A stretch of DNA of 64,000 nucleotides from Lacihabitans sp. CS3-21 (GCF_024343675.1 NZ_RJUD01000113.1:210842-274841); one strand, 5' to 3'. Shown: positions 50,503-59,972, numbered from the stretch's first letter. Notes: a model not told the origin generated them from the letters alone. A program made the numbers and translations.

Positions 50503-53500
50503 ATGATCAAAAATTACCCAAACCTAAAAAAATTATTCCTCTTTATCGCTATTTGTCTTTTTAATGTAGGGTTTACATTTGGACAAACGGTGATTTCGGG
50601 AATGATTTCTGACTCGAAAACCAAAGAACCTTTGGTTGGGGTTAGTGTTCAAATTAAAGGAAAAGTAATAGGAACTATTACGGATGTTAAAGGTAAATTT
50701 GAGTTTACTACTTCTACACCTTTGCCTATTCAACTGTTGATTTCTTCGGTAGGATACAAAACCCAAGAATATACCGTAAACTCTGAAAATGCAGCTATCA
50801 ATGTAAGTCTCGAAGACCAAGATATTATGGGTCAAGAGGTGGTGGTGTCTGCTTCGAGAGTAGAGCAAAGTGTGATGAAATCACCCGTAACTGTTGAAAA
50901 ACTTGACCTAAGAGCGATCAGAGAATCAACAGCACCCAATTTTTATGATGCCATTGCCAATATGAAAGGCATTGACATGACTACGCAAGGTTTACTTTTC
51001 AAATCAATCAATATGAGAGGATTTGGAGCTACAGGTAACCCGCGTACCGTTCAAATGATTGATGGAATGGACAATCAAGCACCAGGTCTTAATTTCCCTG
51101 TGGATAACATCGTGGGTATGCCCGAGTTAGACGTGGAATCGGTGGAGATTCTTCCAGGAGCAGCATCGGCACTTTACGGTCCGAATGCTATTCAAGGTCT
51201 AATTTTGATGAACTCAAAAAGCCCATTTTTATATCAAGGCTTGAGTACTACCATAAAAACTGGCCTAATGAATGAAAGCAGTAGAGCTAAAGCAACTACT
51301 CCTTTCTATGATTTGTCATTGAGATATGCTAAGGCATTCAACAACAAATTTGCCTATAAAATCAACCTATCTTATATTGGAGCAAAAGACTGGGAAGCCA
51401 ATAACTTTACTAACCTAAACCTTGGCGGAACAGAAAACGGAACACGTGGTGCAGGCGTAGATATCGACTACGATGGTGTAAACATCTATGGTGACGAAGT
51501 ACAAGCCAATATGTTGACCGTTGCAAACGGATTGGTAGCTGCTAAATTACTTCCATCAGCTGCTACAGCATTGGTGCCAAACGTACCAGTAAGTAGAACT
51601 GGTTTTATAGAGAGAGACTTAGTAGACTATAACACAAAATCGTTCAAAACAAACGTAGGTCTGCATTACAGATTGAACGAAAAAGTGGAAATGATTGGCC
51701 AAGTAAACTATGGTTTTGGTACAACAGTTTATACAGGAGCTGCAAGATACTCATTGAGAAACTTCAACATTACACAAGCAAAATGGGAATTAAAAGGTGA
51801 CAACTTTAATGTGAGAGCCTATACAACGCAAGAAAGATCAGGACAATCTTATGCCTCTGGGCTTTCGGCAGTGTCTATGTTGAATGAAATCAAACCTCAT
51901 GCTACTTGGTTTGGACAGTACGTGGGTGCATTTGTTGCTGCTCGTTCAGCTGGGCAAGCAGAATCTGCTGCTCACTTAGCTGCAAGAGGTGTTGCGGATC
52001 AAGGAATGCCAGCTCAAGGAAGTGATGCATTATTGGCATTGGCTGGCAAATACAATGAAATGAACATAGTTAACGGTGGTGGAGCTTTTGCTGATAAATC
52101 AAATATGTATCACCTAGAAGGATATTATAACTTCAAAAATGAGATTAAATTCATGGATTTGAGTGTAGGTGCCAATGTTAGAAAATATCAACTAAGATCA
52201 AATGGAACCCTATTCTCTGATCAAAAAGAAGGAAGAGATGGCACCATCGGTATCAATGAGTTCGGCGGTTTTATTCAAGCAGCCAAGAGTATGTTTGCAG
52301 ATCACTTCAAACTTTCTGCATCGATGCGTTATGATAAAAACGAAAACTTTGAAGGTCAATTTACCCCAAGAGTTTCGGGTGTATTTTCATTTGGAGAGCA
52401 TAATTTCCGTCTATCCTACCAATCAGGATTTAGAATTCCTACTACGCAAAATCAATACATTGATTTAAAAACTGCCTCAGGTACCTTAATCGGTGGATTA
52501 CCAGAGTTTGACACAAGATATGATTTGGCGAAGGGTATAGCTGTTACAAGCTTAGATGCTGCCAATGTCGCTAAATATGCAGCTTTGCCAGAAGTTCAAG
52601 CAAGTGCTAAGGCTTATGCTACGGCTGCAGTTACGGCTCAGGCTACTCCCGCCATCACTGCTGGTGTTACTGCTGCTATAACTGCAGCTGTAAACAAAGC
52701 AGTAACAGATGGGATCACCGCCCAAGTAACTGCAGGTGTTACTCAAGCCATTACTGCTCAAGTAACCCAAGGCGTTACTGCGGCTATAACCCAACAAGTG
52801 ACTGCGGCTGTAACTGCCTCAGTGAACGCCGCTGTAACTGCTGGAACCATTACCGCTGCAAATGCAGCTGCAGCAATACAAGCTGGAGTTGCAGCCCAAT
52901 TGCCTGCAGCATTAACTGCTAATTTGCAAACCCAAGTAGCAGCTGCACTTCCGGGTGCTTTGGCAGCTAATTTGGCCCCAGGAGTTGCTGCAACTTTACC
53001 TGGAGCATTGGCTGCGAACTTTGACAAGACCGTAGCAGTAGAATTACCTAAAGCACTTGCCGCAAACTTCCAACCGGCATTTAATGCTGAATTAGCAAAA
53101 GCTTTAGCAGCAAACGTTCCAGGAGTAACTGCTCAGGTATTACCTGCTTTTGCATTACAAAAAGTTCCTAAATACCAAGTAAAAGCATTACAACCAGAAA
53201 GAATTCAGTCTTATGAAATTGGTTACAAAGGCCTTTGGGGCAAAAAACTATTTGTAGATGCGTATCACTATTGGAGTAAATATACCAACTTTATTGGTGG
53301 TACTTCTATCGTGGTACCAATCGCTGCGGCTGGTCCTGGATTACCTATTGAATCAGGTGTTGGTAGTGCTTCAACTAGATTGGCTTATTCTCGCCCTTCA
53401 AATACAAGTGCTGTTATTAAAGTAAAAGGATGGGCAGCCAACATGAACTATACATTGGGTAAAGGATTCAATGTTGGAGGTAACGTTGCATACAACGAAC

Positions 53501-53886
53501 TTACTGGTTTTACATCGACTGCTGAGCAACAATATGCTGGTTTCAACACGCCTAAGTATAGATATAACTTAAACTTCGGTAAGAGATTGGGTAGCGGTGA
53601 CAAAATTGGTTTCAACGTAAACTTCCGTCACCAAGATTCATTCCTTTGGGAGTCATCGTTTGTAGCACCAACAACTACTACAAACTTGAACTTTACAAAC
53701 ACTACCGTTCCTAAGATCAATAACTTGGACGCACAGGTTAGTTTCAAATTGTCTGCAGCTAAATCAATCTTGAAAGTTGGTGCGAACAATTTGGGTTCTA
53801 AACCATATTTCCAAGCTTTTGGTAGTGCTATGGTGGGCAGTACTTATTATGTAACGATATCTTATGATGAGTTATTCAATAGATAA
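50503..53886 (+). CDS. TonB-dependent receptor with repetitive Ala/Thr/Val-rich insertion
   Basis: A 1127-residue outer-membrane receptor. The signal peptide ends near residue 28 (FTFGQ). A carboxypeptidase-regulatory-like domain follows (about 29-115, VISGMISDSKTKEPLVGVSVQ), then a plug (about 125-235, with MRGFGATGNPRTVQMIDGMDNQ and EILPGAASALYGPNAIQGLI) and the barrel. Between the strands ending LIGGLPEFDTRYDL and beginning IQSYEIGYKGLWG lies a roughly 200-residue insertion. It holds 16 tetrapeptide units of the form [VI][TN]xx (52654-52845, residues 718-781) and then five 16-residue units beginning LPxAL (52900-53139, residues 800-879). In related receptors this position is an extracellular loop. 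No SusD gene follows, so it is not a standard Sus pair. The start at 50503 is ATG; a TTG lies 6 bp upstream. Confidence 0.93.
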   Translation: MIKNYPNLKKLFLFIAICLFNVGFTFGQTVISGMISDSKTKEPLVGVSVQIKGKVIGTITDVKGKFEFTTSTPLPIQLLISSVGYKTQEYTVNSENAAINVSLEDQDIMGQEVVVSASRVEQSVMKSPVTVEKLDLRAIRESTAPNFYDAIANMKGIDMTTQGLLFKSINMRGFGATGNPRTVQMIDGMDNQAPGLNFPVDNIVGMPELDVESVEILPGAASALYGPNAIQGLILMNSKSPFLYQGLSTTIKTGLMNESSRAKATTPFYDLSLRYAKAFNNKFAYKINLSYIGAKDWEANNFTNLNLGGTENGTRGAGVDIDYDGVNIYGDEVQANMLTVANGLVAAKLLPSAATALVPNVPVSRTGFIERDLVDYNTKSFKTNVGLHYRLNEKVEMIGQVNYGFGTTVYTGAARYSLRNFNITQAKWELKGDNFNVRAYTTQERSGQSYASGLSAVSMLNEIKPHATWFGQYVGAFVAARSAGQAESAAHLAARGVADQGMPAQGSDALLALAGKYNEMNIVNGGGAFADKSNMYHLEGYYNFKNEIKFMDLSVGANVRKYQLRSNGTLFSDQKEGRDGTIGINEFGGFIQAAKSMFADHFKLSASMRYDKNENFEGQFTPRVSGVFSFGEHNFRLSYQSGFRIPTTQNQYIDLKTASGTLIGGLPEFDTRYDLAKGIAVTSLDAANVAKYAALPEVQASAKAYATAAVTAQATPAITAGVTAAITAAVNKAVTDGITAQVTAGVTQAITAQVTQGVTAAITQQVTAAVTASVNAAVTAGTITAANAAAAIQAGVAAQLPAALTANLQTQVAAALPGALAANLAPGVAATLPGALAANFDKTVAVELPKALAANFQPAFNAELAKALAANVPGVTAQVLPAFALQKVPKYQVKALQPERIQSYEIGYKGLWGKKLFVDAYHYWSKYTNFIGGTSIVVPIAAAGPGLPIESGVGSASTRLAYSRPSNTSAVIKVKGWAANMNYTLGKGFNVGGNVAYNELTGFTSTAEQQYAGFNTPKYRYNLNFGKRLGSGDKIGFNVNFRHQDSFLWESSFVAPTTTTNLNFTNTTVPKINNLDAQVSFKLSAAKSILKVGANNLGSKPYFQAFGSAMVGSTYYVTISYDELFNR
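52654..52845 (+). repeat. Tetrapeptide-encoding repeat tract
   Basis: Sixteen consecutive four-codon units, each starting with Val or Ile and then Thr or Asn (for example ITAG VTAA ITAA VNKA). The DNA differs between units, so this is a conserved protein periodicity and not a slipped simple-sequence DNA repeat. Confidence 0.9.
52900..53139 (+). repeat. Five 16-residue repeats in the receptor insertion
   Basis: Consecutive units LPAALTANLQTQVAAA, LPGALAANLAPGVAAT, LPGALAANFDKTVAVE, LPKALAANFQPAFNAE and LAKALAANVPGVTAQV are 16 residues each, sharing the frame LPxALxAN. Confidence 0.9.
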
Positions 53887-53948
53887 TTAGCCAAAAATTA
53901 TTGGAAAATGACTTAGGTCAAACTTCATAATTTTCTTTGGTTTATTAG

Positions 53949-53979
53949 AAAAAGACCTCCAATTGGAGGTCTTTTTTTT
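53949..53979 (+). terminator. Rho-independent terminator of the receptor gene
   Basis: The palindrome GACCTCCAATTGGAGGTC with flanking A and T runs ends in eight T (53972-53979). It can work in both directions. Confidence 0.85.
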
Positions 53980-54092
53980 ATGCTTTTATGATTGAATTAG
54001 GAACAACTAAAATAAAAGATCCCAAGAATAAAATTTGAATTTTATGCTTTAAAAAAAATACTACTTTGCAATACTTCTCAAGTTTGGGATAA

Positions 54093-54866
54093 TTACCTCA
54101 AAGCTTTTAAATAAGAAATAATCTCTCCTTTTAAATCTTTGGCAGCTCCGATGATTCTTACGAATTGACTACCTATGATAGCCCCTGAGGCATATTTTGA
54201 GGCTGTTTGAAAAGTATCTTTATCCTTTATTCCAAAACCAATAAGTCGTGGATTTCGGAGATTCATGGCATTTACTCTGTTGAAATATTCCTCCATTTGA
54301 GACGTAATGCCCGATGTAGCACCAGTAACACTAGCAGATGAAACCATGTAAATAAACCCATCGGAAATTTCGTCAATTTTACGGATTCTATCCTCTGAGG
54401 TTTGTGGGGTTATCAAAAATATATTGAGTAATCCATATTGGTCAAATATCTTTTTGTATTCTCTAAAATACTCATCTACAGGCAAATCAGGCAATATTAA
54501 TCCATCTATGCCAATTTCTTGACATTTTTTAGAAAACGCTTCAATCCCAAACTGATAAACGGGATTAAGGTAACCCATTAGTACAATCGGAACCGTAACT
54601 CCCTTTTCTCTTATATCTGCTAATTGCTCAAAAAGCACTTTTAATGACATTCCATTTTCCAATGCCTTTTGGTTGGACTCTTGAATGGTTTCACCGTCTG
54701 CAACTGGGTCAGAATATGGCATTCCAATTTCTACAATATCCACACCACCAGCTTGCAAGGCCGTCAAAACCGTCACTGTGTCGTTGAGTTCTGGAAAACC
54801 AGCCGTAAAATATACATTTAAAACCTCTTTTTGTTTGTTCTGAAATAAGGCAGTAATTCTGTTCAT
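54093..54866 (-). CDS. trpA: Tryptophan synthase alpha subunit
   Basis: A 257-residue TIM-barrel enzyme that cleaves indole-3-glycerol phosphate to indole and glyceraldehyde-3-phosphate. Catalytic Glu46 and Asp57 lie in VDIVEIGMPYSDPVADG, and other motifs are LMGYLNPVYQFG, DLPVDE, FLITPQTSEDRI and GFGIKDKDTF. The final phosphate-binding GAIIGSQFV is present. The length is full. The usual partners (trpB, trpC, trpF) are not adjacent: an M20 peptidase gene lies upstream on the same strand. The gene therefore stands apart in this window, with its own TAnnTTTG element 21 bp before the start. Confidence 0.96.
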   Translation of the reverse strand: MNRITALFQNKQKEVLNVYFTAGFPELNDTVTVLTALQAGGVDIVEIGMPYSDPVADGETIQESNQKALENGMSLKVLFEQLADIREKGVTVPIVLMGYLNPVYQFGIEAFSKKCQEIGIDGLILPDLPVDEYFREYKKIFDQYGLLNIFLITPQTSEDRIRKIDEISDGFIYMVSSASVTGATSGITSQMEEYFNRVNAMNLRNPRLIGFGIKDKDTFQTASKYASGAIIGSQFVRIIGAAKDLKGEIISYLKALR

Positions 54867-54887
54867 CTATATTTTGTATTCTGCCTG

Positions 54888-54895
54888 CAAAATTA
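54888..54895 (-). promoter_or_regulatory. Putative -7 element for trpA
   Basis: On the minus strand TAATTTTG fits TAnnTTTG, 21 bp before the trpA ATG. This supports independent transcription of trpA. Confidence 0.45.
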
Positions 54896-54927
54896 GGTAA
54901 TTATTTAGGCACTGAATGGAGATATTT

Positions 54928-56433
54928 TCAAAAATCACTACTTAGTAGACCCATCATAGTTTTTATTCCATCAAAATAATTGCCTAATCGAAGATTTTCG
55001 TTGGCACTATGCTGATTATTATCTGCATTTACGGTAGGAATTATCACAGCAGTTACTCCCAACTTGGTAACAAAAGGAGATATAGGTACCGAACCACCCA
55101 TGGTAGGAAGTTTAATAATGGACTTATTCGTAGTTTTTGCTATGGCATTTTCCAACCAAATACCTACTGTACCATTTAATTCTGTATTAAAAGCACCATA
55201 ACCAGGTCGAGTAGCTATCCTAATAATTTTATCATGCTTTGCTCTTTCTTCGGGTGTAGGATCATTTTCTACTAAATAATAACCTTTAGAAAGTATGAAA
55301 TCTTTAACATTCTTTATCAATTTGACAGGGTCAGTGGCTGCCACAATACGGATATCTATTTCAGCAATGGCCTTATCTGGAATGATAGTAGCTGCCAAAG
55401 TTCCTACTTCGCCAGACTTTAGTCCTCTAATGTTTAATGAAGGAAAAGTCAATGCCTCTTGATAGGTCTCCCCTACTTTATCTGGAGTTTTTATCCCAAG
55501 TTTAGCATTCATTTCAGCTAAATTATCAGGAACTTCTTTGAGTTTTTGCTTGGTTTTGGCATCTAAGTTTACACCATCATAAAAGCCTGGAATCAGCACT
55601 TTGCCATCATCCGACTTCATAGAAGCCAGCAATTGTGCCATTCTTAAAGCTGGATTTGGCAAATAATTGCCATAATGCCCACTGTGTTGTGGTGTGTAAG
55701 CACCATATGTGGTTAAAGTAATTGTTGCTATGCCTCTCGCCCCAAAAGTAATTGTTGGCAAATTAGAGGCATGCCCTGGTCCATCAAAAATCAAAAGCAA
55801 ATCTGAACTAAGTAAGTTTTTGTGTTTATCAATTATACTTGGAAGATTCACTGAACCCTTTTCTTCTTCAAAATCAACCAGGATTTTAAGATTATAAGGC
55901 GTATTAATATTTTTTGACGCTAAGGCATCCATGGCTGCCAAAAGCATAACACCTGGACCTTTATCATCCGAAGATGCTCTACCAAAAATTCTCCATTCTG
56001 GATCAACCTGCTTTTCAAGATTTTCAATAGGTATAATTTCCCAAGAATTACCCTCGGCATTTTTCTTTTTCAAAACTGGCTTAAAAGGGTTTTCTTGAAA
56101 CCACTCAGAAGGAATCACAGGCTGACCGTCAGAATGATAATAATACATTATGGTCTTTGCGTTTGGATTTTGGGATTTCTTAGTTAGGAGCAAAACAGGT
56201 AAAGTACTGGTTTCAAGCCTTTGTGAAGAGAAACCCCGTTGGGTAAACTGATTTTCTACCCAAACGACATTTTTTATTATATCCTCTTTATAATTGGCAT
56301 CACAGGGAATAGAAAGATACTCTATCAAAGTTGGAAAATGCTTTTTGCCAAAATGCATCGCCAGAGAATCATAGCTTATTTTTTGAGCAAAAACATTCGG
56401 AACAATCAACAAAAAGAGGACAATCTTTCTCAT
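54928..56433 (-). CDS. Exported M20 family dipeptidase
   Basis: A 501-residue zinc metallopeptidase of family M20 with a signal peptide (about 1-17, ending NVFAQ). Metal-site motifs are YYYHSDGQPV (His and Asp of the first site), FGRASSDDKGPG (bridging Asp), DFEEEKGS (catalytic Glu and ligand Glu) and NQHSANENL near the end (His ligand). A dimerisation or lid domain is inserted at about 210-380. Carnosinase-like members cleave dipeptides; export suggests a role in the periplasm. The ATG at 56433 starts the signal peptide and lies 35 bp after a TAnnTTTG element; an upstream in-frame ATG (56466) is unlikely. Confidence 0.9.
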   Translation of the reverse strand: MRKIVLFLLIVPNVFAQKISYDSLAMHFGKKHFPTLIEYLSIPCDANYKEDIIKNVVWVENQFTQRGFSSQRLETSTLPVLLLTKKSQNPNAKTIMYYYHSDGQPVIPSEWFQENPFKPVLKKKNAEGNSWEIIPIENLEKQVDPEWRIFGRASSDDKGPGVMLLAAMDALASKNINTPYNLKILVDFEEEKGSVNLPSIIDKHKNLLSSDLLLIFDGPGHASNLPTITFGARGIATITLTTYGAYTPQHSGHYGNYLPNPALRMAQLLASMKSDDGKVLIPGFYDGVNLDAKTKQKLKEVPDNLAEMNAKLGIKTPDKVGETYQEALTFPSLNIRGLKSGEVGTLAATIIPDKAIAEIDIRIVAATDPVKLIKNVKDFILSKGYYLVENDPTPEERAKHDKIIRIATRPGYGAFNTELNGTVGIWLENAIAKTTNKSIIKLPTMGGSVPISPFVTKLGVTAVIIPTVNADNNQHSANENLRLGNYFDGIKTMMGLLSSDF

Positions 56434-56468
56434 ATTAAGGGTATTTTCTAAAGGTTTTCGAAACACTA

Positions 56469-56476
56469 CAAACTTA
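56469..56476 (-). promoter_or_regulatory. Putative -7 element for the M20 peptidase gene
   Basis: On the minus strand TAAGTTTG fits TAnnTTTG, 35 bp before the preferred ATG at 56433. Confidence 0.4.
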
Positions 56477-56744
56477 TAGTAAACTAACTAAAATTGTCGA
56501 CTTTTGATTAAAAATACGCTCTTTTTATAAAAAATAAATTCAAATTTTCCCCTCTTAAATATTCTGTTTTTCTTTAAATAATAGAAAAAATATACCTGAC
56601 AGTAAATTATTAATAAACGCAAACTCCTAAAAAACAAATACTTATAAATTTTTTTCAAAAAAAATTTTCAAAAATAAACTTTTGGCACAGATGTTGAAAA
56701 GAGAAAAACATAGCCCGTTTTTAACGCTTTTCTAAAATACAAAT

Positions 56745-57569
56745 ATGAAACATTTTTTACTATCTCTTTCAGCATTAATTGCTTTTGCAGGTTTGAGTTC
56801 TTTCAAAGATAAAAACCCAAACTCAAAAAACGCTCCCAAGGTGGTCAATTTCGAGATTTTCGGAAGTGAACATGCGACAACACCAATTATTGACAATGAA
56901 CTTTACGATCATGTTTATTATATAGTAAGTGGTCATGGTGGACCTGATCCAGGGGCAAATATCACGGTAAATGGTAAAATGGTAGCTGAAGACGAATACG
57001 CCTACGATGTAAGCCTTCGTTTGGCCAAAAATCTTTTGATGCATGGAGCCAAAGTGTATATGATAGTTAGAGACGAAAACGATGGAATCAGAGACCAAGA
57101 GTACTTAGAAACTGACATAGATGAAGTAGTTTGGGGTGGAGAAAAAATCCCTTTGAGCCAATCAGCCCGACTGAGACAAAGAACCAAAATAATAAATGAT
57201 TTGTATGCTGAAAATGCAGCCAAAGGATATGAAACTCAAAGGGTAATTGAAACTCATGTGGACTCTCGCATAACCAACCACAAAGTAGATATATTCTTTT
57301 ACTACAACGACAGAAAACCTGAAAGCAAGGAATTGGCTGAGGGCATGTATGATACCATCAAACAAAAATACAATGCCAAACAAAAAGGTCGTGGTTACAC
57401 AGGAGAAGTAAAAGCCCGTGATCTTTGGATGATTAAAGAATCAAAGCCACCGATTGTTTTTATAGAATTAGGCAATATCACCAACGAATTTGACCGCAAA
57501 CGCTTGCTGCTGGCAGATAATAGACAAGCCATAGCCAACTGGTTTGCACAAGGACTAATGCATCACTAG
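56745..57569 (+). CDS. N-acetylmuramoyl-L-alanine amidase (Amidase_3)
   Basis: A 274-residue exported amidase that cuts the bond between muramic acid and the stem peptide. A signal peptide (about 1-18) and a short linker precede the catalytic domain (about 55-272). The zinc ligands fit YYIVSGHGGPDPGA (His), AEDEYAYDVSLRLA (Glu) and VIETHVDSR (His), and the catalytic Glu is in VFIELGNITN. An insertion of about 60 residues (MIVRDENDGIRDQEYLETD to ARLRQRTKIINDL) resembles the regulatory helix region of AmiC-type enzymes. It would act in the periplasm during cell separation. It is monocistronic with a terminator after it. About 310 bp of AT-rich DNA upstream holds no other gene. Confidence 0.92.
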   Translation: MKHFLLSLSALIAFAGLSSFKDKNPNSKNAPKVVNFEIFGSEHATTPIIDNELYDHVYYIVSGHGGPDPGANITVNGKMVAEDEYAYDVSLRLAKNLLMHGAKVYMIVRDENDGIRDQEYLETDIDEVVWGGEKIPLSQSARLRQRTKIINDLYAENAAKGYETQRVIETHVDSRITNHKVDIFFYYNDRKPESKELAEGMYDTIKQKYNAKQKGRGYTGEVKARDLWMIKESKPPIVFIELGNITNEFDRKRLLLADNRQAIANWFAQGLMHH

Positions 57570-57595
57570 GATTCTTTATAAAATACATTTGAAAT

Positions 57596-57628
57596 TACCG
57601 GAAGTCGAGAGGTTTTCGGTATTTTTTT
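57596..57628 (+). terminator. Terminator after the amidase gene
   Basis: TACCGGAA pairs with TTTTCGGTA (one G-U pair) around a nine-base loop, followed by seven T. Confidence 0.7.
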
Positions 57629-57964
57629 GTTTGGACATAAACCTAAAAAACCATCACAAAAAAAAATAAATTTATGTACTGCAATAGGATAAAACTATAT
57701 TTTATAGACAACCAACAAGTTTTACTAGACAATCTAAATTTACTTTTTGTACAAAAACATAACTTTTAAGTTACAGGACAACAAGTTAAGGGTGAAAAAT
57801 AAGTAAATTAATTAAAAAACAGCATCCTGATATATCATCCAAGTTTTAAAAATACACCAACCATTTTACCTCTAAATAAAACATTATCAAGTATTTACAG
57901 CTTGTTGAATTTTATTTAATCAATATGAATTAAATTCACATTTTTAATAAACCCCCAATAACCC
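57629..57964. other. AT-rich intergenic region with a palindrome
   Basis: No open frame of note. It contains the perfect 14-bp palindrome TTTTTGTACAAAAA at 57744-57757 and two related strings, ACCAACAAGTTTTA (about 57710) and GACAACAAGTTAAG (about 57778). The next gene starts at 57965; no TAnnTTTG match was found directly before it. Confidence 0.5.
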
Positions 57965-58315
57965 ATGAAAAAATCTCTTTCACTAAGTGTTCAGGCTGTG
58001 TACGTGCTTATTACTGCACTTCAGCTTATTTTTGTACCCAACATGCTTTTGGGTATGTTTGGTTTTGAACCCACTTCCGAAGTATGGATAAAGGTGCTAG
58101 GCATAATTCTGCTTTCTTTGGTAATGGTCTATTACGCTATCATTCAAAGTGGCGATTATAAAATCTTAAAAATGACCATTTATAGCCGATTGACGGTTGT
58201 ATTAGGTTTTTTTATATTGGTAGCCACAGGCCAAGCCGCCACTCCATTAATTCTATTTGCCGGTATTGATCTAGCCACTGCGATTTGGACTTGGTTTGAG
58301 TTGAAAAAAGCTTAA
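57965..58315 (+). CDS. Small four-helix membrane protein
   Basis: A 116-residue inner-membrane protein with four predicted helices (about 8-28, 42-62, 74-92 and 96-112) and short loops. I do not recognise a named family. The layout, with acidic residues in LGMFGFEPTSEVWIKVLGI and FAGIDLATAIWTWFELKK, is similar to small DUF4345-like or BphX-like proteins of Bacteroidota. No partner gene is adjacent; it is convergent with the nucleoside transporter gene, with a strong terminator between. Confidence 0.65.
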   Translation: MKKSLSLSVQAVYVLITALQLIFVPNMLLGMFGFEPTSEVWIKVLGIILLSLVMVYYAIIQSGDYKILKMTIYSRLTVVLGFFILVATGQAATPLILFAGIDLATAIWTWFELKKA

Positions 58316-58406
58316 GGTTGGCTTTTCTAAAAATCACTATTGTTAAGGCATAAGTTGTATGGCGAAAGAACTTTGGTAAATTTGAAAGACAAAAGAATTA
58401 AAAGTA

Positions 58407-58446
58407 CAAAAGCCTGATAAATATGAATTTGTCAGGCTTTTGTTTT
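58407..58446. terminator. Bidirectional terminator between convergent genes
   Basis: A 16-bp stem CAAAAGCCTGATAAAT / ATTTGTCAGGCTTTTG (one G-U pair, loop ATGA) is followed by TTTTG on the plus strand and a T-rich stretch on the minus strand. Confidence 0.85.
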
Positions 58447-58463
58447 GTTTATCAATTCTTTTT

Positions 58464-59705
58464 TTAAAATAACAACCCTGCTATGGTAGCAGACATATAA
58501 CTAGCCAAAGTTCCTGCTATTAAAGCTCTTACGGCCACTTTCGTTAAATCTTCTCTTCTAGAAGGTTCCAACGCAGAAATACCACCAATTTGGATTCCTA
58601 GAGAACCGAAGTTGGCAAAACCACAAAGTGCGAAACTTACAATTGCTATGGTTTTAGGAGATAAAGCTCCCGCGTCCATCATTCCTTTTAGATTGAGATA
58701 TGCCACAAATTCGTTGGCTGCTAACTTTGTACCCATTAATGAACCAGCCTGAACTATCTCTGCAGATGGAACACCCATGGCCCATGCAAATCCAGCGAAA
58801 AGATATCCCAAAATCAAGTCCAGACTTAATGTTGGCATGGCCACCAAACCACCAATTTTACCCAATAAAAAGTTAATCAAAGCTATGAGGGCAAGAAATC
58901 CTATCAACATAGCCAGTACATTCAAACCTACTTTAAGACCGTCTGAACAGCCCGCTGATACTGCATCTATGAAATTGGTATGTTCCTTTTTTACTTTTAA
59001 AGAAACTTCTCCTTTTGTTTCGGACTCTTCAGTCTCTGGAAACATGATTTTGGCAATCGCCAATGCCCCAGGAGCAGCCATTATACTTGCAGCAATCAAA
59101 TATTCGGCCTTCACACCAAACTGAATATAAGTAGCCATCACTCCTCCAGCAATACAAGCATAACTTCCAGCCATAGAGGCAGTTAATTCAGAATTCGTCA
59201 TGCCTTTGAGGTAGGGTTTTATCATGATTTGTGCTTCTACTTGACCCACAAACGTACTAGCAATATTAGAAAGAGCCTCCGCTCCACTGATGTTCATGAT
59301 TTTTTTCATGCCAATGGCCAACCACTTTACCACAAATTGAATAATGCCGAAATAGTAAAATATATTTACCAAAACCGCCACAAAAATGATTGTAGGAATG
59401 ATCTTGAAAAAGAAAATGAAACCTCCACCACCAAAAGCCTTAGCCACTAAGTCGTTCTGAGCTAATGGGCCAAAAACAAACATGGCACCGTCATTTGAAA
59501 AGTCGATGATTCGGGTAACCCATCTTCCCAACGTGGAGAAAAGCTCTTTACCAACAGTGGTTTTCAAAATAAACAATCCCAACAAAAGCTGAAGAAACAA
59601 TCCCACACCAACCGTGCGATAATTGATGGCTTTGCGATTATTTGAAAGCAAAAATGCTACAACTAGAATAAGTACTACTCCGAGGAGTCCGATGAGGTTT
59701 TGCAT
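58464..59705 (-). CDS. Concentrative nucleoside transporter (CNT family)
   Basis: A 413-residue inner-membrane carrier of the CNT family, coupling nucleoside uptake to a sodium or proton gradient. It shows the N-terminal helices, the gate domain FFFKIIPTIIFVAVLVNIFYYFGI, the conserved core GAEALSNIASTFVGQVEAQIMIKPYL, GSYACIAGGVMATYIQFG, the third motif GCSDGLKVGLNVLAMLIGFLALIALIN, and the C-terminal FALCGFANFGSLGIQIGGI. All are standard CNT (NupC-like) motifs. It probably imports purine and pyrimidine nucleosides. It is transcribed alone, ending at the bidirectional terminator. Confidence 0.93.
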   Translation of the reverse strand: MQNLIGLLGVVLILVVAFLLSNNRKAINYRTVGVGLFLQLLLGLFILKTTVGKELFSTLGRWVTRIIDFSNDGAMFVFGPLAQNDLVAKAFGGGGFIFFFKIIPTIIFVAVLVNIFYYFGIIQFVVKWLAIGMKKIMNISGAEALSNIASTFVGQVEAQIMIKPYLKGMTNSELTASMAGSYACIAGGVMATYIQFGVKAEYLIAASIMAAPGALAIAKIMFPETEESETKGEVSLKVKKEHTNFIDAVSAGCSDGLKVGLNVLAMLIGFLALIALINFLLGKIGGLVAMPTLSLDLILGYLFAGFAWAMGVPSAEIVQAGSLMGTKLAANEFVAYLNLKGMMDAGALSPKTIAIVSFALCGFANFGSLGIQIGGISALEPSRREDLTKVAVRALIAGTLASYMSATIAGLLF

Positions 59706-59972
59706 TGGTTATAGGGTTAGTTTATAATTGAATTGAAGTTCATTTTATATTTTCAAAAGACTGATGTTTATAATTATTTGGAACAAATATTAAGTATCAT
59801 TATAAGATTACAAAAGCAATTTTAACCAAAAATCATCTTTATCAATCACTTTTATCCGGAAAATCTTTAAATCAAACAAAATTAACTCCAGTGAAATACT
59901 CCAAAAGACGAAATTGAAGACCTAAAATGCCAATTTCGATGTTTTAAATGGCTGAAAATTATTTCCCCATTC

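Noticed and set aside
52758..53027. Alanine-rich ORF on the minus strand inside the receptor
   Set aside because: It is the antisense shadow of the repetitive receptor insertion; no start signals or family.
50503..53886. SusC/SusD glycan-uptake pair
   Set aside because: The receptor is followed by a terminator and trpA, with no SusD-type lipoprotein gene nearby.
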